64,000 nucleotides of DNA from Gordius sp. MW1 (Eukaryota > Nematomorpha > Gordioida > Gordea > Gordiidae), in the NCBI GenBank assembly GCA_964036665.1, contig OZ038528.1, positions 15,484,245 to 15,548,244 on the forward strand, read 5' to 3'. The notes under the pieces were generated by a model. The model did not search any database and was not told the origin of the DNA. It saw only the letters and a program-made list of their open reading frames with translations. Of the stretch, positions 21,020 through 33,061 are shown piece after piece. Numbering within the stretch: position 1 is the first letter of the stretch; the number at the start of each line of letters is the position of its first letter. The translations under genes and the position numbers were made by a program.

Positions 21020-22540
21020 TAAAACCGAATCCATTTTTAATTGCTATGCAATTTATGGGCTCGTTTTTGGTTGTCCGTTGATGTCCGTCCGTTTACCCTC
21101 CAATGTATATATTTAATTAAATTAATATTTTGTTCTTGTTAATACCATTGATAATATGAGTTTTTGACCGTCCGCAGGCTACTGACCATTGAAAAAAATG
21201 ACCATTGGCCAAATAAATCGAAATTTTTTTTATGAAACTGCCCGGGAAATGTCCGATATTTTTAAAACGAAAAGGTATTTTAGGAATCTAAAAAAGCTAT
21301 TTTACCCCTGGCCGCCCTGGGCACCTACGGGTATAGTTTCGAGCGAATCGGGCCGGTAGTTTCAGAATTTAGCCCTTTTTTAAACTAAAAGGAACTTTAG
21401 GATCCTGCAAGAGCTATTACTTTAAACTTTATTTATTTTAAATAGTTTGTTAAACCCCAATAATTTTGACTGTATACTGTAACATTGATAATATGACTTT
21501 TTGACCGTCGCTGGCTATTGACCATTGAAAAAAATGACCATTGGCCAAATAAATCGAAATTTTTTTTTCGTTTTCGAATAGGTTAACATCGATAATTACC
21601 CTATATCCTTTCCTACAAAAGCCTATGCCTCTACTGATATGGGTCCCTGTGCCCCTACAAAAGTTTTAATTGCTATGCAATTTATGGGCTCGCTTTCCAT
21701 TTTGTTTGTAACGCTGTTTGGTGTCTTGTCTTGTCTTGCACCTAATGTCTTGTCTTGCACCGAATGTCTTGATGACTTGCACCGAATGTCTTGTCTTGCA
21801 CAGAATGTCTTGTCTCGTTGTTTACTTTTAATTTTTGTCAATTTAACTAGTTTTTGGGTTCGAATCCCGGAGTTTTTTTTGACTCTTATGATTGTTCTTG
21901 TTACTACCATTGATAATAAGAATTTTTGGCCGTCCGTTGGGTGCTGACCAATGAAAAAAATGACCATTGGCCAAAGTGTGAATCCAAGTTTTTTTTCGTT
22001 TTTTTTGACTATTATGATTGTTCCTGTTACTACCATTGCTATTATGACTTTTTGGCCGTCCGTTGGCTGCTGACCAATGGAAAAAAATGACCATTGGCCA
22101 AAATGTGAATCGAACATTTTTTTCGTTTTTTTTTGTTAAAATAAATAATTAACCCATGCCCTCCCCTAGTAGAGCCTATGCCTTTACTGATATGGGTCCC
22201 TGTGCCCCCCCCCCCCCCCCCCATATAAAAGCCTATGCCTCTCCTGATGTGGGTTCGAATCCCGGAGAGGCCAATTTTATGATTTATTTTTTTTGTTTAA
22301 ATAAATATCTTGTTAATACCATTGATAACAAGACTTTTTGGCCGTCCGTTGGCTGCTGACCAATGGAATAAAATGACCATTGGCCAAAATGTGATTTGAA
22401 AATTTTTTTTCTTTTTTTTGGCTATCATTGACTTATAGAATATCTGTGGTACTGACCAATGGAAAAAATGACCATTGGCCAAATTGTGAATCGAAATTTT
22501 TTTTCCGTTTTTTTTTGACTCTTATGATTGTTCCTGTTAA
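21020..22540. repeat. Composite repeat block 2 with stem-loop units
   Basis: Contains the TTGCTATGCAATTTATGGGC motif (near 21040 and 21667), a GC-rich segment CCGCCCTGGGCACCTACGGG (about 21310, repeated near 24740), a 14-19-bp minisatellite of CTTGCACCGAATGTCTTGTC type (21720-21820), and box-B-like GGTTCGAATCCCGG (near 21857 and 22252). It has at least six CCAATGG/CCATTGG hairpin units (near 21190, 21525, 21950, 22075, 22363 and 22457) and a C-run at about 22207. Open frames in this block are translations of the repeat. Confidence 0.85.
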
Positions 22541-22562
22541 TTGGTTTTAATGATTCGACAAA

Positions 22563-23609
22563 TCGCTACCTGAGAATTGGAGTGCTCTATCTGCAATTTT
22601 TGAAAATTTTAAACTAAAAGTGCTATTCCATAGATTTTTATATATTTTATCATAAACTTTTTATAAAATGTGGAAAACAAATTTTTTGGCTTCACTATTA
22701 AGGTTCTTATTTCGCTTAAATCGCGAATATCAATATTTTTTAGAATTGGTTTGCTCTAACTGCAATTACCCAATCGCAAGCGCTCATTTAATCACGTGAA
22801 TAAATCGTCTGCTTTTAAATTTTAATTCGAATAATATCTCTACAATTACTTTTCACATTGTTTTATGTCAAACATTTATAAATAAACTATTTCGGATGAA
22901 GATAATTAAAAGTAATATAAAAAATATAGCCATAACTATTATTATAAGTATCAAGAGGATAAATCAAAAAATTGTAAATAATAGTTGAAATTAGACTACA
23001 GGCAAAATTTGTTTAAAAGATTAAAACTAATATTAATTTTAGGCTTTGTTCATTATTGCTCATGGAAAAAGATGATTGTTATAGCCAAAGCAAATTTTGC
23101 AAGAGATAGGAATAAAGTTAAATTTTTAAAAGAGAATATTTAAGATTATTCAAAAATGAAAGATAAAATTTTAACGGAAATATTTGTTTAAAAATAGATA
23201 TAAATGATTGTACTTCCATTTGATATTCTTTAATATGTATCATTTATTTTATAAATAATACATTAATAGTATTTGTTGTAAATAATATGATTGCTGCAAA
23301 TTGGTCTAAGAAATTTAATTATATACTCAAAGATATTTAAAAAATTTCATAATTTACCTTAATGTACATAACCCTTTATTTAGCTACTTTGCTCTATCTG
23401 AAATTTAAAAAATTAATTTTTTTATAAAATAAAAGAAAAAATCCACGTTTTTGGCTAAAATAATATAGATGCTAATAGTTTACACTATCAAACTTAATTT
23501 CAAGTCATATGATATTTAAGTTTAAATTTTATAGCATTTCAAACTTTGAACTCAATTATCTCAGTTCGGAGTTTTGTGCAGATAGAGCACTCCAATTCTC
23601 AGCTAGCGA
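22563..23609. mobile_element. Short TIR transposon, about 1.05 kb
   Basis: The left terminus TCGCTACCTGAGAATTGGAG (continuing TGCTCTATCTGCA) and the right terminus TGCAGATAGAGCACTCCAAT...AGCTAGCGA are inverted repeats of about 32 bp with one mismatch. The interior is AT-rich and non-coding, with internal echoes of TTTGCTCTA(A/T)CTG. No convincing target duplication was found, so the superfamily is unassigned. Confidence 0.75.
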
Positions 23610-24926
23610 AATAATAAATGCGGGATAGCGATTTAGAGAATTGATGCCAACCCTTGCTTACCAGATATTTCAATTTTATTATAGTAGTGGTGGAGTATAG
23701 GATTGCCATGAATCGGCAATTTGCTACCCGAAGCAATATACCCTCGGTATATTTAATAGTATCGATTAATTTTGGGGTTTATTTTTCTTATCTAAGAAGT
23801 AAATTAAACAAACCCAAATATATAAAATATCAATAATCATTAAATAAAATCATAGTATTTTGACTGTCTCATTTTGACAATATCTTATAAATTATGTTTC
23901 CCATTAGTGTTCACCTCACTTTGTTAATTTCGACGAAATGAAATGTGTTAAGGGTAATTACGTAGTATTTTAATTAAAACCAGACTTACAACCTAAATCT
24001 AGATAGATTGGCCTAATTTCTGAACACCCCTGAAATTAATGGCATAGATCATATTAGAAATTTACTTACAAATACATTTTATTACCAACTAGTTAATCCC
24101 GGCAATTAGTAATGAATAATTCAATTGGTTAACATCGATAATTACCATATGCCCTCCCCTACAAGGGACTATGCCTCCACTGATATGGGTCCCTGTGCCC
24201 CTATTTTTTATTAATATTGAATATTGTATTGTATACACGAGGGGGGTGGGGTAAATGGAATTGGAAATTAATTACAGGGTAAATTGATTTTAGTAAATAT
24301 TTTAATTCTAGGTTAGGTTAAATCGAATTTGCAAATGATAGAGGTATCTAATCTTTATATTTTTATCAATCTTTTAAACAGACTGAAGGGTTTGGTTTTA
24401 ATCGAAATTTATAATTAGTGTAGGGCAGGTAAATCTTTAGCCGTAAAAAATGACCAACTAGGCCTTTTGGGTGAATAATAATGATTTCAAAATTTTGTCA
24501 AATCCCCCTGACAACTCTTTTTTTCCTTTTTATTATTCTGATGGCTTACTATTGACATTTATTTTATATATGCATGAGCATAGGCCAAATATAATGATTT
24601 TTACGAAAGTAATGTATATTCTTTACTAATTTTGGGTGTTTATATACCACATATATATGAGAGGCCTACTATATTTAAAGGGAAAAAGATTAAATTAATA
24701 ATTACCTCTTCCTACGTGTTCCTAAAAGCTATTTTACCCATGGCCGCCCTGGGCACCTACGGGTAAAGTTTCGAGCGAATCGGGCGGGTAGTTTTAGAAT
24801 TTAGCCCTTTTTTAAAACTAAAAGGAATTTTTTTTAATTTTTTTTTTAAATTAAATTAATATTTTGTTCTTGTTAATACCAGACTGTCTGCTAACCATTA
24901 GAAAATATCACCATTGGCCAAAGTGA
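23610..24926. other. Intergenic region with repeat fragments
   Basis: Fragments of the composite repeat are seen at about 24130-24215 (TGATATGGGTCCCTGTGCCC), 24715-24835 (CCGCCCTGGGCACCTACGGG, near-identical to block 2) and 24855-24926 (a hairpin-like unit). The rest is AT-rich with no gene recognised. Confidence 0.5.
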
Positions 24927-25138
24927 TGGAAAATTTGTATAAATAATTAATTAATCATTAGGCATTTAATACCCCCCCCTATAGGCATTCTCGCCCCTTC
25001 CCACCTTTCTCGCCCATAAATTGCATAGCAAATATGATACATTTATACGGAGTATAGATGAGTCTCCCCCCTTCCCTTCCCCTCCTCCCCTTCCCCTTCC
25101 CTTCTCCCCCTTCCCACGAGGGCCGAAGGCCCGAGTTT
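24927..25138. repeat. CT-rich module, copy 1
   Basis: Closely matches 41357-41577: TAATTAATCATTAGGCATTT, a C-run, CGCCCATAAATTGCATAGCA, a CCCTTCC tract of variable length, then the GC hairpin GGGCCGAAGGCCC. It abuts an RTE-like fragment. Confidence 0.85.
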
Positions 25139-25139
25139 T

Positions 25140-25925
25140 TTCTTCTTCTTTCTATGACTGTTTGTCACCTAGGCTGGTGGTCAGTCCTTTCAGCATTCGT
25201 TTCCATTTGTTTCTATGTTTACATAGATCTTTTTTTATCTTGTGGACTTTCATATCGTGCCGTATTTTTATGAATCTAGGTAAGCTTGGGTCTTCCTCTC
25301 CTTCATTTTCCTGTAAAATATATCATCTCGGTTTTCTTTCCGACGTAGCTATCGTCCCTTCTTTCGACATGGCCATACCATCTTAGTCTAATTGTTAGGA
25401 GCTTTGTCGTAATAGATTACCCAGAATTCTTCTTATTTCTTCATTTCGCCTATGTTCCTTTTTGCTTACTCCTAGCACCCATCTTAGCATTCTCATCTCC
25501 ATGGTCGCAAGACGCTGTTCTTCTCTTTTACGTATAGCCCATGATTCCGAGCTATACAGGACTGTTGGCTGTATGATGGATTTATACAGTGCGCCTTTTA
25601 GTCTTCTCGGAATGTTTTTGTCACACAGTGCGCCCGTCAAGTCCCTCAACTTAAGCCATCCGATATTTATCCTTGCTTGGATTTCTTTATCCATTCCACC
25701 ATCCGATTGAAGTGTTGATCCTAAATATTTGAAGGAATCCACGCTTGTAAGTTGCCAATCGCCTAAAGTAAGGGACGCATTTAGCTGGTTTTCATCCCAT
25801 TTAAACTTTGTCTTCATGTATTCTGTTTTCTTTCGATTTACCCTGAGACCACTTTCTTCTATTGCATTTACCCATCTATTTACAATATTGCCAATTCTTG
25901 TTCACTTTTAGCACAATCTATATTA
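25140..25925 (-). pseudogene. RTE-like retrotransposon 3' portion, frameshifted
   Basis: The - strand encodes the C-terminal end of an RTE-type reverse transcriptase. From about 25870: GLRVNRKKTEYMKTK, then an uninterrupted 140-codon segment (25817-25395) with FKYLGSTLQSDGGMD, DKNIPRRLKGALYKS, VLYSSESWAIRK and MEMRMLRWVLGV. After frameshifts it continues through RWYGHVERRDDS, RRGRPK and NKWKRMLKGL down to about 25145. The start is 5'-truncated within the RT domain, as is common for non-LTR elements, and frame breaks make it inactive. Confidence 0.88.
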
Positions 25926-26395
25926 TGACAAGAAAAATCTAAGACTCCTTACCTAAAATGACCCGGTTTCCACATATGTTTAATATATCGCAAATTGTAC
26001 AAATATTCTACGCTATTGCTTTTAAAATTCATATCTTTGCACCTAGTTTTTTATGATTTTAAGGGATGTCTTAGACAATATTAACCCGTAAAACCAATGT
26101 TAAAAGCCAAACTCTTTAGTCTAACAAATGACCGTTTTATATCATAATATGCTAATGTGTTATTCATAATCAAAATTTATATTAAAATTTCTACTTAACG
26201 TTGATACAAAATCTTTTATTTAAGACAATAATATTTCGCGGCTAGTGTATTTTATCACAGTAGATATTGTAAACGCATCAATCTATGCCTAAAGATTTGT
26301 AAGGTGTCGATTTGCATCTCAAATATTTCCTCTACATCATATTGACTACACCCATAAATGTTAGTTTACATAAATGTATATATCCACTTCATTTG
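25926..26395. other. Spacer downstream of the sulfotransferase gene
   Basis: AT-rich, with no gene or repeat recognised. It would include the 3' untranslated region of the minus-strand gene. Confidence 0.4.
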
Positions 26396-29300
26396 TCAAT
26401 TGACTAAATCTAACGGAATATTTAAGTAGGAGGGATCTTTGAAAGTGTAATTGAATAGGAGGAGATCTGTCCCATAAATTTTCTTAACGTAGGTTAACAT
26501 AGCAGGGCTCAGTCTTCTTAAATAACGTTTGACCATGTGAAATGTCTTTCGACTACCAACGTGATGTTTTGGCATGGGTGGAAATCGGACTTTATGATAT
26601 AATCGCGCTTTTTGTAAAACATAATTGGCATCTCGCTCTAACGTTTTATACTTGCCAACTACGTCGTAGTTGATTGCGCATGGGTGACACATGTCTTGAG
26701 CTGGTTTCCAGTGTTCGTTTAGGCCAGATATGCCGACCGTTTCGTATTGGTCTATTAGGTAAGTTACAAATTCTTCGAACGTTACGTCGTGGCCTCTAAA
26801 GGGTGTATTTTATATAATATACAATATAAATCAATTTTTTTTCTAAATGAGCAAATCGCTTTAGATATGGAGGGAATAAATTAATGGACCGTTTTTGGCA
26901 AAATTCTTAATGAATGGTTACTAAAAAACAACCTAGTGCTTTCTCAATTTTGAATCTATTTGTACCTTAAAGAAAAAATTGAAATTATGTTTCAAGTGAA
27001 AACACTTGAAGTAAATAAAAGCAATGATAGAATGTAAATGGCCGCGGTAATTTGAGAAATGAAAAAAAGACCAAAAAAAAACTCGATCTTTTAATGAGAT
27101 AAATCTGATAATTTATTATCTCGCAAAGACTTCAAAGAACCCTAAATGGATATTTTTTAGCAATAAATATTTATGCAGATTCTTAGCCCGAGACAAAAAC
27201 AGGGGACTGGAATATGACCACTTTTCCTTCATTTATGGCAAAATGAAGCTCTATGAACCAGAGGTCAGATTTTTTCTAATGTTTACAAAGAAAATTGCCT
27301 CCCCCGAGTCCGCGCGAACTTTTATAGGTGCTCGCCTTGCCCGAATTTTTAGAGCCGACCGGCCTGAAATGATGTTTTTTTATAATTTTTCGCAGTAACA
27401 TTGGTATATTTCCCAAAAAACTTTATTTTTATTTCCGATTATTTGGATAAGAACTTGGATTGACAAAAATTATAGATTTAAATAAAAAAAATCACAAACT
27501 AATACACCAAAACAAAATAAAACATTATTTAAAAAATATCATTGAGCCTGAAGTGCCCGAATCATGTTCTAGTGCTTGCCGGTCCCGTCCGAAAATCTTA
27601 TTTTCCGACACTTGCCCGATCCTGAGCTGCGGGCCTCTGGTCATTGCTATGAACAAAACCTTGTTTATTACACAAGGAAAAGACAATTATCGCACTATGA
27701 AGGTCAGGCCTGGGGAAAGACTTGAGAGAGATATTGAACATAATATTAGAAAGAGGCGCATCTTTTTACATGATATTATAGCTGGTTCCGAAGATTAATA
27801 TTGAATAATAGAGTAAAGCAGAAATTTAATGTTATAATTATGGTTATAATAATTCGAAGATATGATCAGAGTCTAGAAAACTTATTGTAAAGAAAAATAA
27901 TCTACTGGAACTGGTGTCAATTAAAACAAACGGAGTTGGTAGCTTTTGTTTCATATTAAGTCTGGGGGGGGGGAAAGGCCTTGCTATGAATAGTGGTGGA
28001 AAAAACCTTCTGTTGGGCTGACCTTAGGCTATGCTAAGGTCAGGTTTGAATTAAGGCTTTTTTTAAACCTCGAGTTTTAAAAGACCTGAACCTAAACCAT
28101 TTTAGGTTAGCCTTAGGTTTTTCAAAAACCTAGGTTTTTTCAAACCTCAACCTAACAATTTGGGCTATATTTAAATTATAGCCCAAAACCTTAGGTTAGA
28201 AGGAATCTCAAGCCCCAACCTTTAGGTTGGGTCAGGTCACCTTGGGGTTTGCATACATACGGTATAGTATTTTATATCAAAATATTGTGAATGAAATACA
28301 GTCGCTAAGCAATTTTTTTTAAAGAATATAGTATTTTAAAATGAATATTTAAAAAGTTTAATTCAGATTAATAATCTCTTTGACCACTATTATAAATGCA
28401 AATATTATATTAGATTAGCGCCATCTGTAAAAGAACACATTATATCCCTGAAATTTTACATTACCCTTTATTTGCTAGTTTTGCTTCAAAATAATCACAC
28501 CCAAATAGTAAGGCTGAACATTTGGTCGCCTTGCTTCAATCCCGCTCCACCCCGGACCCATGCCTGTTCCATTCGGCGCAACTCCGTTCCAACCCCACTG
28601 TATGGGGAAGCGCTTTTATGCTATGCTTATGCAGTAGTTAAGAGGGAGGGGTAGGTAGAGCCCTGCACGGGCTACCCGGCCCGAGGGCCGGACTCGGGCA
28701 GAAATTTTAAAATAATCGGGCCTTGGGCTCGGATCGGGCCAACCGAGCCCGGCCCGAATTGAACTAAAGCAAACTAATCTTTTCTAATATGATTTAAATA
28801 CATAACTTTCATAGCAACTAAATCGCAACTCGTTATTAAATAAATATCTTCGCACACATAAAATAGCTTCCAAACTTCAGCTTTTTCCCCTGTATTGCAA
28901 ATCTTATTCTAGTATTTAAATATATTCTTAGTAACTGTTAGAGGTTTAGAAATGAGATTGATAAATATTTCAAAGTTTTTTATATGAAACTGTTAAATAA
29001 AATATATTTTTTAAAGTTATTTATTCGTTTTAGATTATTAGCTAAATAAATTGTAACGAGTGAAAATGGATTTTTTAATTTTAAACTTATCTTATTTCTA
29101 AATTATGAGTAATAACAATCTAATCAAATGCATTTTAGATTTGGATAGGGAAATAATTTTCAAGAGTAAAATCTTTCAAAAGTTTTATATGAAAAATCGG
29201 GTCGGGCTCGGGTCGGGCCTAAAATAAAAAACGCTTTTGGGCTCGGGCCGGGCTTGGGCAGAAGAAGTTTCATTTTGCAGGGCTAGGGGTAGAGGATGAT

Positions 29301-32300
29301 GATTTTTAAATATATGATGCACACCACTAGAGACCTGCAAAATCGATTTTTTTAAGGCCCGGCCCGGCCCGGGCCCGGAATTAAAATGGGGAAATAGGCC
29401 CGGCCCGGGCCCGTATTTTAGCATCTTTAAAAACAAGGCCCGGCCCGGGCCCGGCCCGGGCCCGGCCCGGAATTTTAGTAATTGCAGAAACTTAATCAAA
29501 CTTAATTTTGGTAAAAAATTTATTTAAATAATAAAACAAAAAAATTTATAAATTGATAATAAAACTATTTTGATGCACAAAGCACAGCATCAAAAATTTC
29601 CGAGTTTTAGATTTTTTCTCCGCTCTTCATAAATATGGCCAGCTGACAAAAAACACCTATCACTCGAGGCCAAACAGGTGTCGAAAAAATCTTACAAACA
29701 AGAGGGCTAAGCGCTGGAAATGACAACTGTGGTCTTTCGACCAATCCGATAATTTTATTTTTTTTCTCGTTGATCTTTAATTTGTGTTGGTGTCAACTTC
29801 ATTTTCCTCTACCTCTTTATTCATATAAGATGTTTCATGCCATATCCATTCTACAAAATTGGGCTATTGAGGATATGAGATCTTTTCTGATTTTTGCAGG
29901 TTGTAATTGTTAAAAGTGGCTTGCATAGGTAATTGTCCAATTTTTATTTTCCTGGACTTCTTTACAGCATTTATGTTTTTGGAGATAGGTGTTCCATATT
30001 AAGCATTATCAAAACTAACATAAATATTGCCTGATGAGCAGGAATTATAGGATAACACATTCCTGTAAATCTTACAAAAAACAAAATTTATTTTCTTATA
30101 ATCTTTTCTATACTTCACTCTTTTCTCTACGATTTTCTTTTACTTTATAAAATTGTTTCTGAATATTTTCAGCTATTAGCAGTAGATTTTTTTTGTTCCA
30201 TACTTAAATGTTTGTATATTAGAATAAGCGCGAATGAATAAATGAGTGTTTAACAGATTCAATAAGTAATTAATTTTTTAAAATATTATAGATTGTTTTA
30301 AACAGAATAAAAGACTAATTAGACTCTTCTAAATTATTCCGGGCCGGGCCTATAATTTATAAATTAGGCCCGGCCCGGCCCGGCCCGGCCCGGAATTTTA
30401 TAGCCAAAAAAAATAAGGCCCGAGCCCGGCCCGGGCCCGTCCGGGCCCGGGCTTTTCCGGGCCCGGGCTTTTCCGGGCCCGGGCTTTTCCGGGCCGGGCC
30501 TCGGGCCGCCCGTGCAGGTCTCTACACACCACACACACAGAGTAACAAGCAAATAAAGGGAAATGCGAAATTTCAGGGAATAATGTGTTCTTTTACAGAT
30601 GGCGGGCGCTAATCTTATATAACATTTGCATTTATAATAGTGGTAAAAGAGGTTATTAATTTGAAATTAAACTTTTTCTATATTCATTTAGAATACTGTA
30701 TTCTTTAAAATTTTTTAAATTTGAATAATTGATATTTAACAATCAAAAAAAAATTGCTTAGCGACTGTATTTCATTCACAATATTTTTATATATAATACT
30801 ATACAGTATGATGCAAACACCAATGGACCTGACTTGGGGCTTGGAAAAAGGTGAAAAATCCACTCTAAAATGCCATAAAATTATGGAGGGATATTTCAAC
30901 GGCTTGTGATCAGTGTATTGGGACCTTGTTCATGAATTTTTGACTGTAATTCCAAGAATATTCGATAAATCTAATTTTCTAATAAAATATTTTCGAAAAT
31001 TTGTTTTTGGGAAAGGCATTTATTTATAAGTAAACATAAACGCCAAACTTTAAATTTATCCCAATAGAATTGATATAATTCAATGAGGTGCGACTCCATA
31101 CAGTCCCGAACTCTTTAAGGCTGATTTAATTAATTTATCTATGATTTAATATAGTTAAGAAATCTCCTTAAATTTAAAATTTAGGTATAATTTTGCTAAA
31201 ATATTTAAATCAAACATACTGTTCACATATTTGAAAGTAGCTATTGATGGACTAAAAACAAAAAAATTTATTAATAAATTATAATTTATATTTGAATTTA
31301 TAATTTTTTTTGATATTTTAATTAATTGATTGTTTGTTACTATACTTTGTAAGAGATCTTTTGGAAGGATTGAGTCGGTACTTTTTGATGATCTGACGCC
31401 CAAACATCTTTTGAAAGTATTCACTGTAAGACATCTCAAATTTGTCGCGAAAGGCCGATAACAATCGCTCCAATGGGTGGCGAACCACTATGAAAGTGAA
31501 ATACTTGGATAATCTTTGTTGGATTTCGCTCATGTTTAAGGCGCTGAGAAATTGAAAATTAGAACGGGCATGAGTTTGATCCGGTCTTATATCGAGGGGT
31601 GTAGGCCCCCCTTTACCCGCTAAAACTAGTAAAACTCTCTTCCAATTGGTACAGGCCACTTTGGGTACGTAGCAATAAATGAGTTTATTAGCATCGTCAT
31701 AGATAAAGTTTTTAAAATCGATTGGTTGCATATCGTCGATCGAAAAGTGAATTCCTTTGGGCGAAGTTAGGGATTCTTCATTGAATTTTAGAGAATTATC
31801 GGAATTAAGGTCATCCAAATCTTCACCCACCGTCTCCGCTATGATGTCTTTGAAATTAAATTCGCTCAATTTACCACAAATCTTTTTGAGGTCCAGAATC
31901 CTGCCTTTATGCTCCTCCTCCAAAATGGATAATTTGCGGCCTTTATATTCCGTCACATTCTAAGAAGCCCATAAATTGCATAGCAAAAGCAATTAATAAA
32001 AAATAAGACTTTCGCCATTGCAATATTTAAAATATAAAATGTGTTAAAAAATTTCATAGGGAATTGTTATACGTAAAAATTGCTCACCTCAGATCCTTCA
32101 TCGATGAGGCCATTATTCCATTTCTTAGAATATTCGAAGCTTACTGGATAAAAAAGGCAAAATTTTACGACTAACAACGTATAATGTCATATTCGTAGGA
32201 AAAATTTTAGAATATTATAATACATAATAATTATCTTATATTAATAATAAATACTTATACCATTGAACTTGAACTAACTAAAAAAATTTCTTACATGAGT

Positions 32301-32424
32301 CCATATTAATGACAGCGTGGTAAAGGGATAAAAAGGCATAATTGCACAGGAATATCAGAATGATTTTCGGTAATTTATTTTTGAACAAGTGAAAAATATA
32401 TTTTTTTATCCGTAGATTCCTCAT
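26396..32424 (-). CDS. Carbohydrate (chondroitin/dermatan-type) sulfotransferase
   Basis: A type II Golgi enzyme transferring sulfate from PAPS to glycans (Sulfotransfer_2 family: CHST8-14). Exons on the - strand: 32424-32295, 32143-32088, 31959-31346 and 26795-26396. Every junction has GT/AG and phases agree, giving 399 residues. Residues about 20-39 (KIILIFLCNYAFLSLYH) are a signal anchor after a short basic tail. The PAPS 5'-phosphosulfate loop is PKVACTNWK (about 161-169). The 3'-phosphate motif is VVRHPLERLLSAFRDKF (about 220-236). The last exon begins GHDVTFEEFVTYL and contains HWKP and CHPCAINYDVVGKYKTLE, diagnostic of the family. The exact glycan cannot be told. Intron 3 (4550 bp) is packed with hAT and foldback elements. 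The 3' splice site before exon 3 lies in a dispersed repeat. Confidence 0.93.
27259..27646. mobile_element. Possible hAT-like relic in sulfotransferase intron 3
   Basis: The left end begins CAGAGGTCAG and the right side contains GGGCCTCTGG. CTATGAAC occurs at both borders (27251-27258 and 27647-27654). The inside has CCCG/GGCC-rich segments like the hAT family nearby. The terminal repeats are offset by about 7 bases, so this assignment is weak. Confidence 0.4.
28656..29285. mobile_element. hAT-like element, CCCGG-rich, copy A
   Basis: Starts TAGAGCCCTGCACGGGC and ends TTGCAGGGCTA. Flanking octamers GGGGTAGG (28648-28655) and GGGGTAGA (29286-29293) match at 7 of 8 positions. Sub-terminal regions are rich in GGGCCGG/CCGGCCC words. 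No coding capacity is seen. Confidence 0.85.
29328..30524. mobile_element. hAT-like element, CCCGG-rich, copy B
   Basis: Starts TAGAGACCTGCAAAATCG and ends CGTGCAGGTCTCTA. An exact 8-bp duplication CACACCAC lies at 29320-29327 and 30525-30532. Both ends carry long GGCCCGGCCCGGGCCC-type low-complexity tracts that pair with one another. The interior (about 29480-30330) is AT-rich and non-coding. Open frames of Gly/Pro repeats here are artefacts. Confidence 0.92.
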
Positions 32425-33056
32425 CTTTTTATCTTTTGGCATTGCCCACAGATTAGCCCATTCACTAAGCCTTTTAAAATTAACTCCGCTACTTAAAAAT
32501 AATTTGCAAATTTTAATTCTTTCATAATTAAGTGAAGAGATAATTCTGTCCCCTACACTTGCAGCAGCAGCACTTTCTATGACTTTAGGCCAGATAATAA
32601 TTTTTTATGCTTAGGACGACACTGCAATTATGCCATGCTTTAATGCATTTTATCATTTATGTAAATGTGGATCGTTGACATTTTATCGTTGTTGAGAGGT
32701 GAGGAAGAAGTGTTTGTTGAACTTGTTTTTTCGCGTTTCACAAAAGGCCAAGGCGCGCATATCGGCTATCAATAATTTATGCTTTGATTGTTTTATAAAG
32801 AAAGCGAAGGAGACATTAATTCTCCTAGTTTAATAATCGTACCCTTGAAATAAAAAATTTTATATTTACAAAGTAGAACCCTCACCTCTTATGCTATTAT
32901 TATAGAGCCTAACTTATAAAAAAAGTGGAATTTTATTGATATAGTTAGTATAGGAATAGGAATTATTACTCTCAATCTCATACTAGTTTTCTTGCTTTTT
33001 TATATTTCCCACTCCTAATTTTATGAGCATATATCATTTTTTTATAAAAATTTTAT
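32425..33056. other. Upstream region of the sulfotransferase gene
   Basis: Presumed promoter side of the minus-strand gene. AT-rich, with no recognisable core element or other gene. Confidence 0.35.
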
Positions 33057-33061
33057 GTTAG

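Larger units (their letters stand above)
28211..30850. mobile_element. Long inverted repeat (foldback element) hosting two hAT elements
   Basis: The left arm (about 28211-28487) and right arm (about 30545-30850) are inverted copies. Shared blocks include AAATACAGTCGCTAAGCAAT, CCACTATTATAAATGCAAAT and CCATCTGTAAAAGAACACAT. The right arm has an extra segment of about 40 bp. Removing the hAT elements at 28656-29285 and 29328-30524 leaves a loop of only about 0.2 kb, so the original element was about 0.8 kb with 300-bp arms. No clear target duplication was found. Confidence 0.75.

Noticed and set aside
21623..22482. Several overlapping frames with repeated ANGHFFHWS-type peptides
   Set aside because: They are readings of the hairpin repeat units. 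The same peptides appear at blocks 1 and 3.
25058..25386. Plus-strand Pro/Ser-rich frames
   Set aside because: They translate the CCCTTCC tract and the antisense of the RTE fragment.
27460..27798. 112-residue frame in sulfotransferase intron 3
   Set aside because: It begins in AT-rich sequence, crosses CCCG-rich repeat debris and has no domain features. Kept only as possible chance ORF.
29185..30552. Gly-Pro-rich open frames (GPGPG repeats)
   Set aside because: They are translations of the GGCCCG low-complexity ends of hAT-like elements.
31757..31963. Plus-strand 68-residue frame
   Set aside because: Antisense shadow of sulfotransferase exon 3.
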